This document shows, piece by piece, positions 11,386-21,400 of a stretch of DNA of 64,000 bases. Position 1 is the first letter of the stretch; each line of letters starts with the position of its first letter. Below the pieces are notes generated by a model. That model had not been told where the DNA came from and ran no database searches. It worked only from the letters and a program-made list of their open reading frames with translations. Source of the stretch: Ascaphus truei (Eukaryota; Chordata; Amphibia; Anura; Ascaphidae); the NCBI GenBank assembly GCA_036426205.1, contig WSYH01001253.1:1-64000 (forward strand). The letters are read 5' to 3'. The position numbers and the translations under genes were made by a program.

Positions 11386-11735
11386 ATGGCGTCTGCCAGT
11401 AATGATTCGGACCTCACTTGGCAACCACAGAGGCAGGCAACAGCGCGGCACATGCGCAGAAGAGGAAATCAACTCGGTGTTCAGCAAACCGTTTGACAAC
11501 AATAAAATACACCTTGGAACTAAATAAAAAATAAGGTTTGAATGTATCATTCTCCTCGCGCGTTTCGTAGCTCAACAGCCACTTCTTCAGGATGAGTATT
11601 TCAGTTCCAAGGTGTATTTTATTGTTGTCAACGGTTTGCTGAACACCGGTGATTCCTCTCTGCGCATGTGCCGCACTGTTGCCTGCCTCTGTGGTTGCCA
11701 AGTGAGGTCTGAATCATTACTGGCAGACGCTGCTT
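11386..11735. repeat. inverted repeat with ~135-bp arms around a hammerhead-like motif
   Basis: The left arm begins GCGTCTGCCAGTAATGATTC (11,388) and ends CACCTTGGAACTAA (about 11,524). Its reverse complement runs from TTCAGTTCCAAGGTG (11,600) to AGACGC (about 11,730). The loop of about 75 bases holds the hammerhead-like motif at 11,552-11,595. Arms carry the GCGCATGTGCCGC word typical of GC-rich retroelement ends. The layout matches the palindromes at 45.1-45.3 kb and 62.0-62.2 kb. Confidence 0.8.
11552..11595 (-). ncRNA. hammerhead-ribozyme-like motif (degenerate)
   Basis: On the minus strand the order is CTGAAGA, an extra A, a stem GTGGCT / AGCTAC closed by a GTTG loop, then GAAACGCG. This is the order of hammerhead core boxes (CUGANGA, stem II, GAAA). 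The expected NUH cleavage triplet after the short third stem is not clear (GCG), and the extra A before stem II is non-standard. Hammerheads are known in Penelope-like elements. Activity is doubtful for this copy. Confidence 0.4.
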
Positions 11736-12094
11736 TACTCAAAGCAGAGCGGGAGCGCTCTGACGACGTCACAGAAGGGCCCGCGGACCACCACGCCGTC
11801 ACCGCCTGCCTGACTGATCGGGAAACACAGTGAGCTCTGCAGAGGACCTGTGCACTACTTGCGAGCAAAGGACAACCACCCCAATCCCCAGGACCTAATC
11901 GTATTGACGCTATTTACAGACATTGAGACTGTGGCGAGTCATCATATCTGGCATTTCACTATGTAGATGGAGAGAAGTGAAGCTCTGTGGTGGTTGGACA
12001 GACGTGGTACTGAACTCGTGTCTAAGCTTAATTAATCTACCTTGATGAACGCATAACCTTGAAATCACTTATATAAAACAATTTATTAACATTT
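11736..12094. other. unassigned sequence
   Basis: No recognisable gene or element is seen. It may be a continuation of the element that carries the inverted repeat. Confidence 0.5.
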
Positions 12095-12305
12095 TTCACG
12101 ATAGTGTTGGCGCTTTGTTTGTTTTTTTGTACTAATTCCAGGGTCTGGGCACCTTTACCAGCAGCAGACGCTCATCTACATTGGTATATATTAATTTACC
12201 TTTTCCCATGGTGGGGTTGGTTTTTTTGATTTAAATTGACATCACAATTAACACTTTGTATTAAGTATATATTTTAGTGCGCACTTATTTGTTTTTTCTA
12301 CAAGC
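12095..12305 (+). repeat. dispersed repeat end, copy 1 of a pair
   Basis: The block order is GGCGCTTTGTTTG, CAGGGTCTGGGCACC, CAGCAGCAGACGCTC, ATTGGTA, then TGCGCACTTATTTG before a T-rich end. The same order recurs at 39,695-39,900. It looks like the end of a retroelement or a non-autonomous element. The family is not identified. Confidence 0.6.
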
Positions 12306-12412
12306 CGGGTATGTCCACACCCGAGCGCGCTGTGTCCTGTGATGGGGTCCACGGACCCAACTGTGCTTGGCAGCTTCCGGTGTGCCCGTTCTTGCGGAGG
12401 AGGTTCTCTACG

Positions 12413-13727
12413 TGTCAGGGTGCTGGATCCGGGCAGGCCGGGCGTTGGTTACCATGTCAGGGTGCTGATCCGGCTGCGGTTGTTCCTGTATCAGGGTGCT
12501 GGATCCGTGCAGCTGGCGTGGGTTAACCTTGTCAGGGTGCTGACTCTGTGCAGGCGGGCGTTGGTTACGTGTCATGGTGCTGGATCTTGCATGGCCGGCG
12601 GTTCGGGTGTACCGGTGTCTGGTAGCTGGTCTGAGCTGTGCAGACCTGGCGGTGTTTGTGTTACCTTGTCAGGGGTGCTTGGATCTGTGCAGGCGCGGTG
12701 TTGGTGTTACCTGTCAGTGGTGCTGGATCCCTGGGCAGGCTGGGCTGTTGGTTACTCTGTCCAGAGGTGCTGGATCCGTGGCGTGCTGCTGGGTGTTAGG
12801 TTTTCCCTTGTCAGGGTGCTGCGGATCTTCGGGCAGGCCATGCGTTGGTTACCTTGTCAGGTTGCTGGATTCGTACAGGTCGGCGTTGGTTACCTTGTCA
12901 GGTGCTGGATCGTGCAGGCTGGCCGTTGGTTACCTTGTCAAGGTGCTGGATCCGCGCAGGCTGGGTGTTGTTACCTTGTCAGGTGTGCTGGATCCGGGCA
13001 GGCGGGCGTTGGTTACCTTGTCATGGGTGCTGATCGTGCAGGCTGGGCTTGGTTACCTTGTCAGGGTGCTGGACCTGTGCAGGCTGGGCGTTGGTTACCG
13101 TGCTCAGGTGCTGGATCCGTGCAGGCTGGGTGGGGTGGTTACCTTGTCTGGGTGCTGGATCCGGGCAGACTGAGTGTTGGTTTCCTTGTCACGGTGCTGG
13201 AACCCGGGCAGGCCGGGCGTGGGTTACCTTGTCAGGGTGCTGTATCTGGGCAGACTGGGTGTGAGTTACCTTGTCACGGTGCTCGATCCGTGCAGGTCAG
13301 GTGTGGGTTACCTTGTCACGGTGCTGGAATCTGGGCAGGGCAGGCGTTGGCTACCTTGTCACGGTGCTTAACCCGGGCAAGACGGGCGTGAGTTACCTTG
13401 TCAGGGTGCTGTATCCGGACAGGCCAGACGTGGGTGCCTTGTCAGTGTGCTGGATCCATGCAGGTCGGATGTGGGTTACCTTGCCACGGTGCTGGAACCC
13501 AGGCAGGCCTGGCGTGGGTTACCTTGTCACGGTGCTGGAACCCGGGCAGGCCGAGCGTGGGTTACCTTGTCAGGGTGCTGGAACCCAGGCAGGCAGGGCG
13601 TGTGTTACCTTGTCACGGTGCTGGAACCCGGGCAGGCAGGGCGTGTGTTACCTTGTCACGGTGCTGGAATCCGGGCAGGCCGGGCGTTGGTTACCTTGTT
13701 AGGGTGCTGGATCTGGGCAATCGCTGG
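12413..13727 (+). repeat. 42-bp minisatellite array
   Basis: Roughly 31 units contain GTGCTGGATCCGGGCAGG, GGGCGTTGG and TTACCTTGTCAGG. Outer units are regular. Units between about 12,550 and 13,160 carry many one-base gains and losses. The long plus-strand frames through the array (up to 350 codons) are repeat translations: 42 is divisible by 3, so any frame without a stop in one unit stays open. It is not a protein gene. Confidence 0.95.
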
Positions 13728-13772
13728 TGGTAATCGCTGAGTGGTAATCGCTGAGTGGTAATCGCTGTGGTT
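13728..13772 (+). repeat. 14-bp tandem repeat
   Basis: Three units of GAGTGGTAATCGCT directly follow the 42-bp array. Confidence 0.85.
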
Positions 13773-13924
13773 TTATATATCCTTTAAAAGACGATATTAC
13801 CTCAAGCACAACGGGTGCTTCTTTTAGCATTAAGAACGGTATTAGTTGCAGTACTTGAGCAATAATTGTGTTTTGTGGTCTACAAACTAGAATGCTCGTC
13901 ACAAACCGTGCACAGGCAGAACTA

Positions 13925-14267
13925 AGAGAAGCCTTAGGCCATGTCCCCAGTGGCCGCTACGGCGCACACTACGCCGTGCGCGCCACACAACACAGCACGG
14001 CCCTCTATGGGGCAGGCCCCACTGGCTGTGTGTGCAGGCGCACAAAGCGCTGTGACGCGTACGCTGGCAGGGAAGATAAGAATGTTGTCTTCCCGTGCTG
14101 CAACGCGACCACGTGGTCGGTGCGCAACAATGGAAGGGCAGATATGGCCGCGCCCCCCGTCATGGCTCCACCCTCCCCCCCCCCCCAGATATGGCCGCGC
14201 CCCCCGTCATGGCTCCACCCTCCCCCCCCCCCGCGCTCCCCTAAAGCTCCCCTACAGACCGCCAATC
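13925..14267. repeat. GC-rich truncated element with a 46-bp tandem duplication
   Basis: The region is rich in CpG and GCGC words. ATATGGCCGCGCCCCCCGTC followed by a C-run occurs twice in tandem (14,143 and 14,189). It ends at the poly-G run where the retroelement homology begins. No gene is recognised. Confidence 0.55.
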
Positions 14268-15414
14268 GGGGGGGGGGGAAACCCGTTACAATTGGAGGCG
14301 CTGCTGAGATGACCTGTCAACAGGACAGGCTTTTACTAGGCACACTAGGAAACAGGGAAAGTGTATGCTGCCACTTTGTGCTGTGTTGGGATGGAACCGC
14401 AGGAGTAACCTGGAACCTGAGAGGAGTTAGTGGGTCTGGAGAGGGGCTAGGGGTAGGATGCCTGAAGGGATAGCCTGTTAACTAGGTCAGGACTCCTGGA
14501 GAGGGTCTGCACTAGGCTGACCAAGAGAGGTAGACGCCCAAGTATTGCATGGAAGCCCCAGAGTACTCTAGCCCATTCCAGATCACTTACCGAAGGGAGC
14601 ACAGACTGGGAGAAAGGAGATACAGTAGACACTGAGAGAGTGAGCCTAGCCTGAGGTAGTGCAAACACGAGTTAGATCTACGTTAGGTACATAAGGTGGT
14701 GCACAAGGCATGTTTATTGTACTGATGTGGTAGCTGCCCCGCAGAGTGGAGCTCCATGTACAATAATCCAGTATACAGTGATCGAGAAACAACCGTCAGA
14801 ATGGAGGATCTGCAAAGAGCAGAAGGTCCAGGATGCCGGACTGAGGAAGAAGAACAAGCTACAGGAGAGACTCTTGTGTGTTTGTTATGGAATGGCGTGA
14901 AAGCCGTGGCTGCGCCGTGTTTGTCCTGCCTGTGTTCTCGGGAAAGTACCCTCGAGACTAGTGAGGACGACAGCCTTGCGAGATGGGAGGAACGAAATGG
15001 ACTTTGTTATACACAATAAACAAACAGCCAGACGCTACCTCAAATATGAAGAAGGACAGTACTCACCAAAATGGCGGTTCCCGCGCTCCCGGGCTACCGT
15101 GTGGGCCAGCTGCAGAAAGTCTTGCAACTTTGCAGTTTGCTAATTGTTGGCCAGGATTGGCGGCAACGAGAAAACTCCACCCTGCTGGGGAGTTTGGCGC
15201 GAAAGCTGGAGCCGCGCCCTCATGGACTATGACTCACTCTGCACCTGTGCTGGGTCAGCCTACAAGTCTGGGAGACATCACCCTAGTTGCAACCAGGGGG
15301 AGTGGTTCGCCTTTCCACCGGATGCCGATGGAGGAAGTAGGGGACATGATTGTTCAACCATCCCCTGCACTTTAGTTGCGATGAGCCATTGATCGATACA
15401 GACCTCTAAGAAGA

Positions 15415-16884
15415 GTGCCTCCGTTGGTGACCATGGCTGAACATTCCGAGAAAGTGGATCAGAGTCCCTTGATATCTACCCATCCCTATTCGGTTCCAGG
15501 AGGCTTCCTGATTATCCGCGTAGAGGGTGTGGAGACAGTGGTCTGTCTCTGCCTGCAGTGCAGACTGCCGGGCGGAGCTGTGGGCAGCGAGGCTCGATGT
15601 CCTCATTGTGGACTGCAATATATGTGGCCCATGACGACGTTTGTGCCGGTACAAGCTGGGGGAATGAAGGATTCTACCCCGATGTCGGCGGCGGAGCTTC
15701 CGGGTGCACTGTGGCGTGAGAGTGCAGGTTCTGCGGAGCAGGAATCAGGCCGGGTTCTCAAGGCAGAGAAAACCAGCCATCGGAGAGGTGACCGAAAAGG
15801 AGCCCATCGACGGTCCCCTACTGGAATACCCCGCCCGAACTGCAAATTAGAGTCCTCGGACGAGGAGTGTGCCCGGCTGGCAGATGCACAGGACTTGTTG
15901 ACGGAGTACCATACCAGTGGTATTCCGTGGCGAGATGCTATTCCTCGTGGTGTGGAGACACGGAGTCGAGTGTCCCCAGTACCGCGACAACCCGATCGCC
16001 GGAGTCCCACTGCCGTAGTGACTAGCGGGTCGGAAGGAGGTCGATCCACCCCGACGCTGCGGAGCAGTAGGCTAGCTCAGTGCTCGCCGCAGATCCAGGG
16101 GGTGGAGGTGCAAGAAGAGCGGATCCAGGGTCAGGCTGGACCGCGTAGCAGACGGGCGTTGCCGGATGTCCTCGTGGAGGAAGAGGTCTCGATTGGGGAC
16201 CCAACCCAAGATGGCGTCGAAGCACGTGCGTGTACGGAGGAGATTCCGAACGACCAGAGCGGCATCGAGTGGGAGGTTATCGCGCCTCTGCGGTCGAGCA
16301 GTGGAAGTCGATCCCCTACTGACAGACGGAGTGGGCGCTCGAGCCGGAGACCGAGAAGCTCAGCTGCCAGAGGAAAGAACGGACTTTGTGGCGGAAGTGA
16401 GTCAGGTATTGCTGAGGAGCAGGCCGTAACCCTGCCGATACCTACCATCCGGCCCCGTCCCCCAACCCCGTCCATCCCCAAAGTTAGCCCCAAGGCCCTA
16501 GTTAAATCCCCTGTCCCTGTCACCTGTTCATTCGGGTCCACCTCTAGCCTGGGGATGTCAGGGGATTCCCGGGGTCCTATCGAGGAACGGACTGGAAGCC
16601 TGGACTGGGGAACTTCGGATGATGGATCGGAGGGTGGAGGGAGGATTTCCCGACGAGGGTCGGTGCCCAGTGATTGTGCTAGTGTGTTGGGTATCTCAGG
16701 TGGACACTGGTCACAGCGTCGGGGAAAGGTTACACAATCTGAGGGTACTTCAGGGGTATCATCGGGTGGGCCTGAAGAGGAAGAGCCACTAGAATCCAAC
16801 TCGGAGGAGGTACGGGAAACTAGATGGTGGGCACCACTATATGAGGGGTATGTCGCCTGGATAGACCGCACCGTTTCATTCTAG
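15415..16884 (+). CDS. gag-like protein of the LTR retroelement, copy A
   Basis: The 489-codon frame is the longest non-repetitive one in the window. I do not recognise the family by name. Near residues 44-65 there is a CxxC...CPHC arrangement (CLCLQC ... CPHC) that could bind zinc. The middle (about 120-330) is rich in R, S, P and E and probably disordered, and the tail is acidic. The start could also be the Met at codon 7 (VTMAEHSEK), which sits in a good context. The stop at 16,884 appears to come from a one-base deletion relative to copy B, since a matching reading frame continues to about 17,056. Position between a leader and an LTR suggests a structural gag-type role. This is inference. 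Confidence 0.5.
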   Translation: MPPLVTMAEHSEKVDQSPLISTHPYSVPGGFLIIRVEGVETVVCLCLQCRLPGGAVGSEARCPHCGLQYMWPMTTFVPVQAGGMKDSTPMSAAELPGALWRESAGSAEQESGRVLKAEKTSHRRGDRKGAHRRSPTGIPRPNCKLESSDEECARLADAQDLLTEYHTSGIPWRDAIPRGVETRSRVSPVPRQPDRRSPTAVVTSGSEGGRSTPTLRSSRLAQCSPQIQGVEVQEERIQGQAGPRSRRALPDVLVEEEVSIGDPTQDGVEARACTEEIPNDQSGIEWEVIAPLRSSSGSRSPTDRRSGRSSRRPRSSAARGKNGLCGGSESGIAEEQAVTLPIPTIRPRPPTPSIPKVSPKALVKSPVPVTCSFGSTSSLGMSGDSRGPIEERTGSLDWGTSDDGSEGGGRISRRGSVPSDCASVLGISGGHWSQRRGKVTQSEGTSGVSSGGPEEEEPLESNSEEVRETRWWAPLYEGYVAWIDRTVSF

Positions 16885-17434
16885 AAAGGGATGGGGTAGT
16901 TGACCATTGGTGGGCTCCCGGGGATTTCGATGATGAGGCATACCTCAAAGAGCTGCGAGTAAGGTGGGACCGAATTCAAGGGGGTCTTATTACCCCAAAG
17001 GGATCTGAAGGGTTAGATGATCCAGTGGAGTCAGCAGAGCCCCTGTCATGGGTGTAACCGGCAAAGGCTGGGCAAACTAAATTAACCCGGGCCTGCAGAG
17101 CTGAATGAGCCATTACAGCCAAGTATAAACGTCTCATGGGCTTGAGTACCCATATGTCCCCGAACCTCTGATGAGGGAGATAGAGGACAATCGAGAGAGG
17201 TGGCTTCGTAATGATATAGAATATTATATCGTTAATAAGGGAGGAGCCATTAAGGGCGTTCAGGCTGAGCAGAGGGTTTCCCAACTAATGAGGGTTTGGA
17301 AAATCGGGCGCAGCATTTATATACACAAGGTGGTGTATTGTAATGAGCGGGGCCTGCCCCGAGAGTATAGCGTGACAGTCACCGATGCAGTGGGACGGGA
17401 GGTGAAGAAACCAGACCCTCGGCACTATTATTAG
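16885..17434 (+). pseudogene. degraded 3' coding part of the LTR retroelement, copy A
   Basis: After the frame break at about 16,870 an open frame rich in D, W and E continues to a stop near 17,056. A further 87-codon frame lies at 17,171-17,434 (NDIEYYIVNKGG, VWKIGRSIYIHK). Together they look like the broken C-terminal part of the preceding protein or a second small protein. No catalytic motif of protease, reverse transcriptase or integrase is seen. Confidence 0.45.
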
Positions 17435-17511
17435 GTTCCGTCAAAGAGTGGTCTGCCCTTTTCTTTAACGCTCCCTGCTGGTCAGTGAGTGGAACGGTTC
17501 TTGCATTATTA

Positions 17512-18456
17512 TGTAAAGGTGATAATGTTTTACGCTTAATTTGTGTGTCCTTTTACAGTGTTTCCTGGAGCAAGGTACAGCAAATTTAAGCCCCAGCCGG
17601 TGGGGATTCACCAGGGGGAGTATATAGCCATGCATAATAATGGTATACTACTTTCCTCTCTGTTGGCAGTAAGTCCTGGTAAATACAGGTATGCCAGCAG
17701 TAGTTATGGAGGTTTTCCCTCACACCATGGTGAGGTGCCCTATGTATGGAAGGGAGTGGCTGTATGCTCTGAGTCCCTGGATAGTGACATCAGGGATGTG
17801 CCTGCCTCCTGAAGTATATAAGGCACAACACAGTTAGTTAGTTGTGGTTCCAGCAGCTGTGGGAAGTTGTTGGGAAGTTGTATTTTCCTGCATAAGGGAT
17901 TGTAGGAACACTTTGTGACCCTAGTGCAGTAACTAGCGGTCCAGGTTGACCAATTGGCCTGTCTAAGCCACTCTGTGCCCAGGGACCTGGCACAGAGAGG
18001 ATCTCCCTAGGAGAAGAGGGAATTCCACTTCAATTTGGGAGGGCGTACCTGGCAAAGGGACAGCACGGAGAGATGTGCGGCTAGAGCCGGCAGCTGCATG
18101 GGGCAGTCTGCTACATCCCAATCTACAATAAAGATGACCTTGTTAACGAAACCCCCACTGTGTGAGTGTGAGATTACTCGGCAGTGGCAGTCACCACCAA
18201 GAAGGAGTTCCTCACCAGGACCATCTCCCTGCGGAAGCACAGATCCTGATGAGGTGGAGGCGCTGCACATGATGTAAGTTGAACTCGCACCCACTACCTC
18301 AGCTACCTGTCCTGATGACATCCCCTAATACCATCAAGCGGGAGACTCAGGAGTCCTGTTGCCTACAGGTGCACCACCAAACACAAACACGTAATGGGGG
18401 TTGGTTGTTAGAGTACCCGGGCCAATGTGAGATTGGGGGGGGGGAAACCCGTTACA
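17512..18456 (+). repeat. 3' LTR-like end of copy A
   Basis: A possible TGTAA start at 17,512 and the TTACA end at 18,456 form a short inverted terminus. TATATAAGG lies at 17,815 and AATAAA at 18,127-18,132, which fits U3-R-U5 order. The segment GGTGGAGGCGCTGCAC near 18,256 and the G-run before CCCGTTACA are shared with the other LTRs in this window (for example 30,960-31,148). The 5' limit is uncertain. Confidence 0.55.
17815..17822 (+). promoter_or_regulatory. TATA box in the LTR
   Basis: TATATAAG lies about 310 bases before AATAAA in the LTR-like end. The same site is kept in copy B at 21,934-21,940. Confidence 0.55.
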
Positions 18457-21400
18457 ATTGGAGGCGCTGCTGAGATGACCTGTCAACAGGACAGGCTTTT
18501 ACTAGGCACACTAGGAAACAGGGAAAGTGTATGCTGCCACTTTGTGCTGTGTTGGGATGGAACCGCAGGAGTAACCTGGAACCTGAGAGGAGTTAGTGGG
18601 TCTGGAGAGGGGCTAGGGGTAGGATGCCTGAAGGGATAGCCTGTTAACTAGGTCAGGACTCCTGGAGAGGGTCTGCACTAGGCTGACCAAGAGAGGTAGA
18701 CGCCCAAGTATTGCATGGAAGCCCCAGAGTACTCTAGCCCATTCCAGATCACTTACCGAAGGGAGCACAGACTGGGAGAAAGGAGATACAGTAGACACTG
18801 AGAGAGTGAGCCTAGCCTGAGGTAGTGCAAACACGAGTTAGATCTACGTTAGGTACATAAGGTGGTGCACAAGGCATGTTTATTGTACTGATGTGGTAGC
18901 TGCCCCGCAGAGTGGAGCTCCATGTACAATAATCCAGTATACAGTGATCGAGAAACAACCGTCAGAATGGAGGATCTGCAAAGAGCAGAAGGTCCAGGAT
19001 GCCGGACTGAGGAAGAAGAACAAGCTACAGGAGAGACTCTTGTGTGTTTGTTATGGAATGGCGTGAAAGCCGTGGCTGCGCCGTGTTTGTCCTGCCTGTG
19101 TTCTCGGGAAAGTACCCTCGAGACTAGTGAGGACGACAGCCTTGCGAGATGGGAGGAACGAAATGGACTTTGTTATACACAATAAACAAACAGCCAGACG
19201 CTACCTCAAATATGAAGAAGGACAGTACTCACCAAAATGGCGGTTCCCGCGCTCCCGGGCTACCGTGTGGGCCAGCTGCAGAAAGTCTTGCAACTTTGCA
19301 GTTTGCTAATTGTTGGCCAGGATTGGCGGCAACGAGAAAACTCCACCCTGCTGGGGAGTTTGGCGCGAAAGCTGGAGCCGCGCCCTCATGGACTATGACT
19401 CACTCTGCACCTGTGCTGGGTCAGCCTACAAGTCTGGGAGACATCACCCTAGTTGCAACCAGGGGGAGTGGTTCGCCTTTCCACCGGATGCCGATGGAGG
19501 AAGTAGGGGACATGATTGTTCAACCATCCCCTGCACTTTAGTTGCGATGAGCCATTGATCGATACAGACCTCTAAGAAGAGTGCCTCCGTTGGTGACCAT
19601 GGCTGAACATTCCGAGAAAGTGGATCAGAGTCCCTTGATATCTACCCATCCCTATTCGGTTCCAGGAGGCTTCCTGATTATCCGCGTAGAGGGTGTGGAG
19701 ACAGTGGTCTGTCTCTGCCTGCAGTGCAGACTGCCGGGCGGAGCTGTGGGCAGCGAGGCTCGATGTCCTCATTGTGGACTGCAATATATGTGGCCCATGA
19801 CGACGTTTGTGCCGGTACAAGCTGGGGGAATGAAGGATTCTACCCCGATGTCGGCGGCGGAGCTTCCGGGTGCACTGTGGCGTGAGAGTGCAGGTTCTGC
19901 GGAGCAGGAATCAGGCCGGGTTCTCAAGGCAGAGAAAACCAGCCATCGGAGAGGTGACCGAAAAGGAGCCCATCGACGGTCCCCTACTGGAATACCCCGC
20001 CCGAACTGCAAATTAGAGTCCTCGGACGAGGAGTGTGCCCGGCTGGCAGATGCACAGGACTTGTTGACGGAGTACCATACCAGTGGTATTCCGTGGCGAG
20101 ATGCTATTCCTCGTGGTGTGGAGACACGGAGTCGAGTGTCCCCAGTACCGCGACAACCCGATCGCCGGAGTCCCACTGCCGTGGTGACTAGCGGCGGGTC
20201 GGTAAGGAGGTCGATCCACCCCGACGCTGCGAGCCATTAGGCTAGCTCAGTGCTCGCCGCAGATCCAGGTGGGAGGTGCAAGAAGAGCGGATCCAGGGTC
20301 AGGCTGGACCGCGTAGCAGACGGGCGTTGGCCGGATGTCCTCGTGGGAAGAGGTCTCGATTGGGACCCAACCCAAGATGGCTTCGAGCCACGTGCGTGTA
20401 CGGAGGAGATTCCGAACGACCAGAGCGGCATCGAGTGGAGGTTATCGCGCCTCTGGGTCAGCAGTGGAAGTCGATCCCCTACTGACAGACGAGTGGGGCG
20501 CTCGCGCCGGAGACCGAGAGACTCAGCTGCCAGAGGAAAGAACGGACTTGTGGCGGAAGTGAGTCAGGTATTCTGTAGGGAGCAGGCCGTAACCCTGCCG
20601 ATACCGTAGCACATCCGGCCCCCCGTCCCCCAACCCCGTCCATCCCCAAGTTAGCCCCAAGGCCTAGTTAATCCCTGTCCCTGTCACCTGTTCATTCGGG
20701 TCCACCTCTCCTGGGATGTCAGGGGATTCCCGGGGTCCTATCGATGAACGGACTGGAAGCCTGGACTGGGAACTTCGGATGAGGGATCGGAGGTGGAGGA
20801 GGATTTTCCCGACGAGGGTCGGTCCCAGTGATTTGCTAGTGTGTTGGGTATCTCAGGTGGACACTGGTCACAGCGGGGGGATCGGAAAGGTTACACAATC
20901 TGAGGGTACTTCAGGGGTTCATCGGGTGGGGCCTGAAGGAGAAGAGCCACTAGAATCCAACTCGGAGGAGTGGGAAACTAGTGGTGGGGCACCACTATAT
21001 GAGGGGTTTCGCCTGGATAGACCGCAACCGTTTCATTCTAGAAGATATGGGGTAGTTGACCATTGTTGTGCTCGGGCCGGGGATTCTCGATGATGGCATA
21101 CCTCAAAAGCTGCGAGTAAGGTGGGACCGAATTCAGGGGTCTTATTACCGGCCAGTGATCTGAAAGGGTTAGTGATCCAGTGAGTCAGCAGAGCCCTGTC
21201 ATGGTGTAACGCGCAAGGCTGGCAACTAATTAACCCGGGCCTGCAGAGCTGAATGAGCCATTACAGCCATAGTAAACGTCTCATGGGCTTGATTACCCAT
21301 ATGTCCCAACCTCTATGAGGGGATAGAGGACAATCGAGAGAGGTGTGCTCGTAATGATAGATATTATATCGTTAATGGAGGAGACCTTAGGGCGTTCAGG

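Larger units (their letters stand above)
14268..18456 (+). mobile_element. non-autonomous LTR retroelement, tandem copy A
   Basis: The unit repeats at an exact offset of 4,166 bases in copy B. It opens with a poly-G run, CCCGTTACA (ending 14,290), and TGGAGGCG (14,293-14,300), which looks like a primer-binding site just after an LTR end. The 3' seven bases of vertebrate tRNA-Thr would match TGGAGGC. A leader with small frames (14,291-15,414) is followed by a gag-like frame and degraded coding sequence to 17,434. An LTR-like end follows, with a TATA box (17,815), AATAAA (18,127) and terminal CCCGTTACA (18,456). No reverse transcriptase, protease or integrase is visible. A left LTR is missing. 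Confidence 0.75.

Noticed and set aside
12339..13391. 350-codon plus-strand open frame
   Set aside because: It is the translation of the 42-bp minisatellite. The unit is a multiple of three and lacks stops, and the peptide is a repeat with no domain.
16131..16871. 246-codon minus-strand frame opposite the gag-like frame
   Set aside because: It is a shadow of the plus-strand frame. It is rich in S and P because of the antisense composition and is not kept in copy B.
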